A DNA stretch of 64,000 nucleotides from Limnobacter sp. 130 (GTDB lineage: Bacteria; Pseudomonadota; Gammaproteobacteria; Burkholderiales; Burkholderiaceae_B). Shown piece by piece: positions 54,013-62,800 of the stretch (position 1 is its first letter; each line of letters starts with the position of its first letter). Under the pieces are notes generated by a model, which did not search any database, was not told where the DNA came from, and saw only the letters and a program-made list of their open reading frames with translations. The position numbers and the translations under genes were made by a program. The stretch lies in contig NZ_LR732328.1 in the NCBI RefSeq assembly GCF_902506325.1, positions 310,001 through 374,000 of the forward strand, given 5' to 3'.

Positions 54013-55809
54013 ATGAGGAAGTTTTTGAGTAAGCACAAATCTCCGGTTGTGCGGTGGCTTTGTATCGCATTCAGTTCAATGGTTCTGCAGCTTGGCACCG
54101 TGCAGGCGCAGGATATAGTCACGGAGTTTGCGCCCCCGGTGGTTAATTATCAGGTTCCGGATGAATTCAAGGATTTGATTGAGCGGTCTACCCGACAAAT
54201 TCGATCGACTGCGCAGGTCAATGACAACGGGGACGCTTGGCAATTATTCCGGAGATTGAGGCCTGCTATTCGCGACGCGTTGGGTACCCAGGGGTATTTC
54301 TCCCCATCGATTCAACGAATGGTTGACGACACGATTCCAGAGGACGAAGCGCCTCCGTTAAACATCACAATTGCACCTGGGGTGCAGAGCAAAGTGATCT
54401 CTGTTGACATCGAGTTTGATGGAGAGATCAACAAAGATGAATTTACTGCAAGGCGTGAGCGCCTTAAGACCTTGTGGCTGCTGGGGGTTAATCAGCCCTT
54501 TAATCAATCAGATTGGAGCGCTAGCAAAGACAACCTTCTACGTGATCTGCTGGCCAAAGATTTCGCGGCCGCTACTCTTTCTGAAAGTTTGGCCAATGTG
54601 GATCCGGAAAACAACACGGTTGCCTTGAGCGTTGTGTATGACAGTGGGCCAGTGTTCACTTTCGGAGAGCTGCAAATTGAAGGATTGACCAAGTATCCCA
54701 AGGATCTGGTTTCGCGTTACAACACGATTCGTCCAGGTGACCGGTATGAACAGGAGCGTTTGCTGCGGCTATTGTCGGATCTTCAAGGCACCACTTACTT
54801 TTCGGCTGTGGATGTGAAAATTGATGCGGATGATCGTCAGCCGCGCAACGTTCCCATTGACATCACTGTGATGGAGAGCGACAGCAAGCGTCTCGGGTTT
54901 GGTGCAGGTTACAGCTCCAATACTGGATTTAGAACTGAAGCGACTTATCAATATAACAATCTGTTTGATCGGGCTTATTCACTGGTGACTGGCGTTCGAT
55001 TGGAGCAAAAACGTCAATCTGCCTATGCAGACCTGTTTCTTCCGCCGTCAAAGCGCGGGATAACCGATTCTGTGGGTGTGGCGTTTGACCACCAGGAAAT
55101 ATCGAATCTGGAGGTTGACCGTTCCTCGGTTGGCGCTATCCGGGAATTCAACAAAGGCAACAATGAGTATCGGCTTGGCTTGAATTTTCAGCTTGAGGAG
55201 CGAAGGGCGTTGGGTGTGAATTTTGGACAAACGCAAGCCCTCGTTGCAAGTTCTTCGTGGCTGCGAAACGCGGTAGATAGCCGTTTGAATCCCACCGAGG
55301 GCTATATTGTTTTTAGTCAATTGGCGGTAGCCTCTGAACAGTTTGCTTCTGATCAGGATTTTATTCGCTTGTACTCGCGGGCACAAAAATTCTGGTCGCC
55401 ATCCCGGGAGAATCTGTTCTCTGCAAGGTTCGAGGCCGGTACGGTGGTGGCCAGCGCCCGGCGCGATATTCCCCAAGACTATTTGTTTCGCGCGGGCGGC
55501 ACCAATAGCCTGCGTGGATTCGATTTTCTTGATCTGGGTGTAATTGATCAAGGAATTTTGGTGGGTGGTCGACGTTTGATGATTGGCAGCCTGGAGTACA
55601 CACGCTGGTTTGATGGTGGACCACTTGGTGCGGCGGTTTTCACCGATGTGGGCGATGTATCAGACAACTGGAGCGACTTTGATCCCAAACCGGCCATTGG
55701 CGTTGGCGTTCGCTACAAAACACCGGCAGGTCCGATTGCTTTTGATGTGGCCAAAGCAGCCGATCAGGATAATCTGAGAATACATTTTGCGCTGGGGGTG
55801 GCATTTTGA
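54013..55809 (+). CDS. tamA: Translocation and assembly module outer-membrane protein TamA
   Basis: BamA/Omp85-family protein that, with TamB, supports insertion of some outer-membrane proteins and envelope lipid transport. The 598-residue precursor has a signal peptide ending VQAQ (about 1-33), POTRA domains (about 60-280; FTFGELQIEGLTKYPKDLVSRY) and a C-terminal 16-strand barrel from about 290 (GFGAGYSSNTGFRTEATYQYNN; FRAGGTNSLRGFDFLDLG, the RGF/Y motif). It ends in Phe. The ATG at 54013 has AGGGAA upstream. tamB begins inside its last codon. Confidence 0.93.
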   Translation: MRKFLSKHKSPVVRWLCIAFSSMVLQLGTVQAQDIVTEFAPPVVNYQVPDEFKDLIERSTRQIRSTAQVNDNGDAWQLFRRLRPAIRDALGTQGYFSPSIQRMVDDTIPEDEAPPLNITIAPGVQSKVISVDIEFDGEINKDEFTARRERLKTLWLLGVNQPFNQSDWSASKDNLLRDLLAKDFAAATLSESLANVDPENNTVALSVVYDSGPVFTFGELQIEGLTKYPKDLVSRYNTIRPGDRYEQERLLRLLSDLQGTTYFSAVDVKIDADDRQPRNVPIDITVMESDSKRLGFGAGYSSNTGFRTEATYQYNNLFDRAYSLVTGVRLEQKRQSAYADLFLPPSKRGITDSVGVAFDHQEISNLEVDRSSVGAIREFNKGNNEYRLGLNFQLEERRALGVNFGQTQALVASSSWLRNAVDSRLNPTEGYIVFSQLAVASEQFASDQDFIRLYSRAQKFWSPSRENLFSARFEAGTVVASARRDIPQDYLFRAGGTNSLRGFDFLDLGVIDQGILVGGRRLMIGSLEYTRWFDGGPLGAAVFTDVGDVSDNWSDFDPKPAIGVGVRYKTPAGPIAFDVAKAADQDNLRIHFALGVAF

Positions 55810-58800
55810 AGCGCGGGGTTCTTGCATTATTTCTATTGTTGGTTCTGGTCACTGCTGCGGTTTCTGCAGGAATTGTCTGGCTGATTCATTCCGAAAAAGG
55901 TTTGCAATTTGCAGCTGGAACAGCGCAAAACTGGATCAATGCCAGCGATGATCCCAAGCTGGAGTTTGGTGAAATCCGCGGTACTTTGTGGACAGGGTTC
56001 AATATTGAGTCTGTTCAATGGCAGCAGAATGAAACAAGGCTGGAGGCTGAGCAAGTTCAGCTGCGTGTTGACTGGTCTGAGTTGTGGTATCGGGTTATTC
56101 GAATCAACCACCTGTCGGCAAAGGTGGTGCGTGTAGACGCGCCGCCTTCCGACGATGACGAACCGTTCATGCTTCCTGACAAAATTGCTGTGCCAGTCGA
56201 TATTGAACTGAATCAATTTGCCGTGGAGCAGTTGCTGATCAATGGGGAGGTGCTCAGGCAACTGAATGCCACTGCAGCGGTCAAGTCGGGTCAGTTGCAG
56301 GTTGGCAATTTCTCAATCAATGTACAGGACACGCAGATTGCCTCCGCATTCAATCTGATCCTGGAGAAGCCCTATCAAATTGACGGTTCAGTGAATGCGC
56401 AGCGCGGTTTTGACGATTTGCTGCTAGATGCGCATGTTGCTGCCAAGGGTTCTCTTGAGCGCCTTGAGTTGGCGATTGATGCCAAGGGAGAAAACCCTGA
56501 GAGGGCCGATCAAAGCCAAAGTGTGCAGGCTCAGGCAGTACTCACGCCGTTTCGTTCAACGCCGGTTGAGACCGTTCAATTAGACGCCCGAAATTTCAAT
56601 CCCGCACATTGGCTCAATGGTGCCCCCCGTGCCGCACTTACCATTGTTGCGAATGTTCAGCCGAACGAGGATTTTTCCGAGACTGTCGGCGATATTTCTG
56701 TTCGCAATGCGCAGCCTGCCACTTTACAAGCAGGTGGTGTACCCATCTCTGTCATGCAAACCCGGTTCAAATTGACTTTGAGTGAGCAACTTCCCCAGCA
56801 GTTGAATGTTTGGGTTGATGAGCTTCTTTTTGCAGATGGAAAACGCCAGGCCGGGCAAGCCAAAGCGGTTCTTCAGTGGCGCGCCCCCGAGCGTGTCGGT
56901 GACGATGTTGCCAGTATGGATCCTTTGGCCGGAGACATGAACTTTGAACTCAACGCGAACAATGTCGATGCGTCGGTGTTTGAACAATTGCCTCAACGGC
57001 TGGCGCTGAATGCAAGCATTCAAGGCGCAAAAACGGGTCAACGCTTGCAGGTGACCAAGCTTGTACTGCGTGATCGTGGGGCGGAACTTCGGGGTCAGGT
57101 TTCAGTGGACTTGTCCGGGAAGATGCCTGCCGATATTCAACTCGATCTTTCAAAAATCAACCCAGCCAATTACATCCCGAACGCCAGTCCTTTCATGCAG
57201 GGCGATTTGAATGGCAAGGCAGCTTTTCGTGGCGTTTTGGCCCAGGGCGGCAGCACCATTGATCCGTTTGGTGAACTCAATCTGGATTTGACCAATTCCC
57301 GATTGGCCAACGCACCGCTAACCTTGATTGCCAAGGCCAAAGGTGGCGCTTCGCGTTTGACTGAGTTGTTTCTTGATCTTGATGTTGTTGGCAATACAGT
57401 ACGGGCGACTGGAAGTTATGGAACTCAGGCGGACTTTGTTGACCTGGATGTGAATCTGGATGAACTGCCGCGTTTGGGTAAGCTGATTCGCATGGATATT
57501 TCAGGTGTTGCGCGTTTGCAGGGCAGGGTGCGCGGGCTCGACGGTGATTTCTCGGGTGAAGGCAATATCGATGTACGGCAATTGAAGTTGGGCAGCACGC
57601 TGCAAATCGAAACAGTGTCTGGGCAGTTCAACCTTGGATCAGCTCCGAATGCTGCCTGGGTCGGCGATATTGTGGCGAGCAAGATCAAGGTGCCGGGTGA
57701 AACTGCCAATACCTTGAATGAGTTGACACTGACTCTTCGCGGTGTTCGTAGTCGCCACGAATTGAAAGGCGTGTTTTCCAGTGGTTTGCAGCCTTTTAGT
57801 CGCCAGCGTCAACTGAAAGGTGAGTTTGCGTTCAACGGCGGAGTTGGCGAGTTGAAAGTTCCAAAGTCAACTTCGGGCTGGAAGGGCCAATTGACAAAAA
57901 TGAAAGTGGAGGGCATGTGGTTGCCTGCCCGCAGCCTGGCTTTGCAAGCCCCGGCGCCGCTCACGCTCGCCCCGGGATATGTCGAGTTGCTTGATTTGGT
58001 GATTAAGGGTGAGGATACCTCTGTCATCAACAACAGAATTCTTCGCATTGCAAACCGGGAAGTGCGGGCCGAAGGCGAAATGCCGCAGTTCTCATTTCCT
58101 CGGATGTCCCCGATCTTCCGCAAACAATTGACTGTGGAACCGCGGAATCTGGTTGCAAGTGTGCGCTGGAATTATCTGGCCAATCCAAACAAGGTGGATG
58201 GTCATGTGGACATCCAACATGTGTCTGGCGGTTTGCAAATACTGGAAGACTCGCAAGTGGATGTAGACATTCGCACCATGATCGCAAGTCTGGATTTTAA
58301 TCGTGAGGCTGCAAGTATCGATGTCAATATTCTGGCGGATGATTTTGGTGCGGTGTCTGCCAACCTCCGGCTGCCGGTTCAACAAAATCCGCAGACCAAG
58401 GCATGGGCCATTGCTGGAGATGAACCCATGCAGGGCTCAGTAGCCGCGGGTTTTACTGAACTGAATTGGCTTGGCCCCATGATCAGTGGCGGTGTGCGAA
58501 CCAGTGGCACAGGCCAGATTGCCATGGCCATTGCTGGTACTGCGAACAACCCGGATGTTCAAGGGCGTTTGTTCGCAATGGATCTTGATGTTTTTCAGCT
58601 TGATCAAGGCGTTCGCCTTGAGGACGGCAATGTGGTTGTTGATTTCACCACGGACAAGGCCAGTATCGATACCTTTGAGTTCACTGTATACAATCGCGTA
58701 CCACCTCGCCGTTACATTGAACAATTGGGGCCACTGATTCAGGGCAATGGAAAAGTGAAGGCGGAGGGGGTCTGGAATTTGACCGGATTGAACGGTGAAA

Positions 58801-59852
58801 TAAGGCTGTCGATGGACAGGGTGCCTTTGCTGCAACGCCCGGACCGATGGATGATGGTGAACTCGAATGTGACTGTTCAGCAGCCTGTCGTCGACGGACA
58901 ACCCTTGAAAATTCGGGGTGAAATCGACACCTTGGGTGCTTATTTTGAAATGCCTGAAAGTGGTCCTCAAACTCTGGGCGATGACGTGTTTATCCAGGGT
59001 CGCAGTGAGTTGGCCGGACAAGGACTTCCAATTGATTTGCAACTTCGGGCAAACCTGGGTGATCGGTTCTACATTAATGCAGAAGGATTGAGAAGCAGGC
59101 TTGAGGGAGGATTGCGTTTGGTCATGCTGGAAGGTGTTGGTGGAAGTGGCCAGCGTCGATCGGGCAGACGTTTGAGCGCGACCGGGACCATTCAAACGGT
59201 CGGTGGAACCTACCGTGCCTATGGACAAGACCTTGCCATTGATCGAGGCGTTGTTAATTTCCAGGGGCCACTTGATAACCCGGGCTTGAATGTGCGAGCA
59301 GTGCGCAAAGGTGTGGCGGTTGAAGCGGGTGTTGAAGTCACCGGCACTGCGCAGCGACCCACTGTCAGGCTGGTGAGTGAACCAGCAGTGCCTGATTCGG
59401 AAAAACTGTCATGGATGATCCTTGGTCGCGGTAGCGGCTCTGCGGACCGTGACTCAACTTTGCTACTGACAGCGGCTGCTGCGATTTTCGGAGATGATGA
59501 CGAAAGCACGACCCGTAAAATTGCAAAATCCATTGGCATTGATGATCTTAGCTTAAGCACGGGTTCGCTGACCGCAGCAGATTCCCGCGCGGTGGGCAGC
59601 AAGGTGGCAATTGCACCGGGTGCAGATGCATCTGCCAATGTGATTGGATCTGATGACCCTTTGTTGTCGCAGCGGATTGTGTCGTTGGGCAAACGGTTCA
59701 GCGATCGCGTGTACTTGAGTTTTGATCAGTCGGTCACCACCGCAGCCAGTATCATCAAATTGAACTATCAGTATTCCCGACGGTTGAGTTTTATTGCCCG
59801 GGCAGGTGCAGACAATGCAGTGGATGCTCTTTATCAATTCTCTTTTGACTGA
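55806..59852 (+). CDS. tamB: Translocation and assembly module protein TamB
   Basis: AsmA-like giant of 1348 residues that spans the periplasm from an N-terminal inner-membrane helix (about 5-22, LALFLLLVLVTAAVSAGIVWL) to TamA. The long beta-rich middle is followed by the conserved C-terminal DUF490/TamB domain from about 1050 (VGGTYRAYGQDLAIDRGVVNF; LSWMILGRGSG; YLSFDQSV). It starts with TTG overlapping the tamA stop (TTGA), giving tight coupling. Confidence 0.93.
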   Translation: MKRGVLALFLLLVLVTAAVSAGIVWLIHSEKGLQFAAGTAQNWINASDDPKLEFGEIRGTLWTGFNIESVQWQQNETRLEAEQVQLRVDWSELWYRVIRINHLSAKVVRVDAPPSDDDEPFMLPDKIAVPVDIELNQFAVEQLLINGEVLRQLNATAAVKSGQLQVGNFSINVQDTQIASAFNLILEKPYQIDGSVNAQRGFDDLLLDAHVAAKGSLERLELAIDAKGENPERADQSQSVQAQAVLTPFRSTPVETVQLDARNFNPAHWLNGAPRAALTIVANVQPNEDFSETVGDISVRNAQPATLQAGGVPISVMQTRFKLTLSEQLPQQLNVWVDELLFADGKRQAGQAKAVLQWRAPERVGDDVASMDPLAGDMNFELNANNVDASVFEQLPQRLALNASIQGAKTGQRLQVTKLVLRDRGAELRGQVSVDLSGKMPADIQLDLSKINPANYIPNASPFMQGDLNGKAAFRGVLAQGGSTIDPFGELNLDLTNSRLANAPLTLIAKAKGGASRLTELFLDLDVVGNTVRATGSYGTQADFVDLDVNLDELPRLGKLIRMDISGVARLQGRVRGLDGDFSGEGNIDVRQLKLGSTLQIETVSGQFNLGSAPNAAWVGDIVASKIKVPGETANTLNELTLTLRGVRSRHELKGVFSSGLQPFSRQRQLKGEFAFNGGVGELKVPKSTSGWKGQLTKMKVEGMWLPARSLALQAPAPLTLAPGYVELLDLVIKGEDTSVINNRILRIANREVRAEGEMPQFSFPRMSPIFRKQLTVEPRNLVASVRWNYLANPNKVDGHVDIQHVSGGLQILEDSQVDVDIRTMIASLDFNREAASIDVNILADDFGAVSANLRLPVQQNPQTKAWAIAGDEPMQGSVAAGFTELNWLGPMISGGVRTSGTGQIAMAIAGTANNPDVQGRLFAMDLDVFQLDQGVRLEDGNVVVDFTTDKASIDTFEFTVYNRVPPRRYIEQLGPLIQGNGKVKAEGVWNLTGLNGEIRLSMDRVPLLQRPDRWMMVNSNVTVQQPVVDGQPLKIRGEIDTLGAYFEMPESGPQTLGDDVFIQGRSELAGQGLPIDLQLRANLGDRFYINAEGLRSRLEGGLRLVMLEGVGGSGQRRSGRRLSATGTIQTVGGTYRAYGQDLAIDRGVVNFQGPLDNPGLNVRAVRKGVAVEAGVEVTGTAQRPTVRLVSEPAVPDSEKLSWMILGRGSGSADRDSTLLLTAAAAIFGDDDESTTRKIAKSIGIDDLSLSTGSLTAADSRAVGSKVAIAPGADASANVIGSDDPLLSQRIVSLGKRFSDRVYLSFDQSVTTAASIIKLNYQYSRRLSFIARAGADNAVDALYQFSFD

Positions 59853-59864
59853 CAGCAAAACAAT

Positions 59865-62800
59865 ATGATCAATTCTGGCAGGCTTGAAAAACTCGGCAAA
59901 CATTTCTCAGGGTTGAATCCTGTCGAACACAACGATACCTGTGTACTGATGCTGTCGCATTCCAATGGGCAGGCGCGTGCGACTGTCGAAGTTTTTTCCA
60001 GTCAATCGTTTGAAGCCAGCTGGAGTGCATTGCATGCCCATGTCACCGCGTCGTTTCGCAAAACATCGGTCGACGTTGAACATGTGCGTGTGGATTGGGT
60101 GTGCGAAATTCAGAAAGTGACATGGGCCGAGTTGAAGACACTGCTTTCAACAACAAAACGCAATTACTTCAGTCTTGGCATTGCACTGGATCCGCAATTC
60201 AAGCATTCCTTTTTGTGGGGCGAGCTCAACGGCAATGCGATGTTGTACGGTGGCTCCGAGGAAGAGTTTGCCAAACTCCATGTCGGAAATTTTGAGAAGT
60301 ATGCGCGCAAAAAGTATGGCAAGTCGTTTGTATTGAATCACGCGGGCGAGCAACCGGTGTACTTGTTTTCCACCCAAGGTGCTTACGTGGGCACTGATGG
60401 GGTGGTGCACACCCTGGAGCCCGCTGGCGTGGCGGTTGGACGGCGTAAGTTGCCCGACCTGGAGGCGGAGTCGTGCGGGCAGCTGGTATTCAATGCCAGT
60501 GAATTTTTGGCGCGACAGGTCAAAGACAGCGGTTCATTTGTGTATGGCATTTTTCCTTGTTTCAACAAGGAAATTCCAACGTACAACACCCTGCGCCATG
60601 CCAGTTCCACCTATGCAATGATTGAAGCCTGGGAACTGACACAAAGTTCATTTCTGAAGTCTGCAATTGATCGGTCACTGCATTGTTTGACGACTGAACT
60701 GATTAAGCGCGTGACGCTGAGCGGCGGAATTCAAGCCGCGTTTCTGGTTGATACCGGCAATGAGATCAAGTTGGGTGGCAATGCCGTATGCATACTGGCC
60801 CTGGCCAAATACACGGAACTGACAGGCGAAACCCGTTACATTGAGTTGATGGAACAACTGGCCCAAGGAATTGTGGCCATGCTCAACCCTACCACCCGTC
60901 AATTTGTGCATGTGCTGAATTATCCCGATCTTTCCGTGAAGGAACAGTTCCGGATAATTTACTACGATGGCGAGGCCGCATTCGCCTTGATGCGTTTGTA
61001 CAAAATTACGCGTCGCCCCGTGTGGCTTCAGGCGGTGGAACTGGCCTTTGAATATTTCATTGAAGCGCGCCATTGGAAAGCGAACGACCACTGGATGAGT
61101 TATTGCGTCAATGAGCTCACCTTGTATCGCCCCAAACGCGTGTATTTCGAGTTTGGCATTCGCAATTTTTCGAGTCATCTGGATTTTGTATTAAACCGCA
61201 TCACCACTTTCCCTACATTGCTGGAGTTGATGATGGCGGCCCAACAAATGCTCTCGCGTTTGCAGGGCATGCCAGAGTTTGCTGATTTGTATGCGCAAGT
61301 GGATGTCGAGAAGTTTTACCGTGCCATGCACTGGCGTGCGAACTACTTGTTAACCGGGTATTTCTGGCCAGAATGGGCCATGTACTTTGCAAAACCGGAC
61401 ACCCTGAATGGTGCCTTTTTCATTCGCCACCATGCTTACCGCGTTCGCATTGATGATGTTGAACATTACGTGTCGGGTTTGGTGGCTTACCGGAAGTTTT
61501 TGCTCAACAGCCCCGACAAAACACCGATAGGTGTTTTGGATCAAGCCGCTGCATCGGCCACTGGCAGTACGCAGGCTGACGGCCCGATTCTGGCCTGGGC
61601 GGGTGATGTGAACCTGGGACGAAGAATGCACTACAGGGCCCATACGTTGGGCTTTGATAAAGTGTTGTCACAAGTGCCGGTTTTAAAGGCCGCAGATTTA
61701 ACCGTTGTGAATCTCGAGTGCGTAGTCTCGAATCAGGGCGAGCAAGGTTTCGACAAGGGCGAAAGTGGTCCTTATTATTATCGGGCACGACCTGAAATGT
61801 TGAATATTCTGGTGCAAGGCGGTGTAGATGTATTGTGCACTGCGAACAACCATTCCGGTGACTACGGGCACGATGCACTGCTGGATCAATTGCATTGGGC
61901 GCAGGTGGCGAGTTTGGGTTTTGTGGGCACAGGCCACAATAGTCAATCTGCATTCAAACCCCTGATTCGTCAGCTTGGCGATGTGCGCATAGCACTGTTC
62001 AATTTCGACCTCACTCAGAAACGTTTTGCCGCAACAGGCACCCAGCCGGGAACGGCTTACCTGGATCCAATCGCCCCTGAAAGCTGGAAAGCGCAGGTAG
62101 AGCATTGCTTTCAGCGTGCGCATGAGCAGGCCCATCTGGTTGTTGTGGCTTTGCATTGGGGCAACAACTGGAGCACACAGCCTGACCCGCGCACACGCAC
62201 CTGTGCACATGCCTTAATTGAATGCGGCGCAGACTTGTTGCTGGGTGCATCGGCCCACGTGCTGCATGGCGTTGAAGTGCATCGTGGCGTGCCCATTGTT
62301 TACGATGCGGGAGATTTCCTGTTTGACTCCATTCGAAAGTGCGTCACCAGCGGCGTTTTTCTCTGTGAACTGGGCATGCATGGCGTTAGGTCTGTTGTTT
62401 ATGTACCGGTGGGCTCTGAGTTTGGCTACACCCGCCAGTATCACGGGCATGAGGCTGTGTCCGCTTGCGAAGACTTTGAGCGCAAATGCCAGGCCCTTGG
62501 AACTCTGGTTCAGAACCAGGGAGAGCGGGTGCTGATCGTTTTGCCGCAAAAAGAACAAGTGCCTGGCGGCGTGCGAACGTTGCACGATAAATTACCCGCT
62601 CCAGCCGATCCCAAAATGATCGGGTCTGTGCCATCTCTCCTGGACACCTGTTGTGTGCCCAGCGTACCAACGGATGCCCTGATCAACCTCAATACTGAAC
62701 AATGTCAGTGGGGACCGGTGCGCTTAATGGGCATTCGGATTCATCCACATGAATTAAACCAGCGTGGGATGTTGTGGGTTGAAACCTTTTGGTCTGCGGA

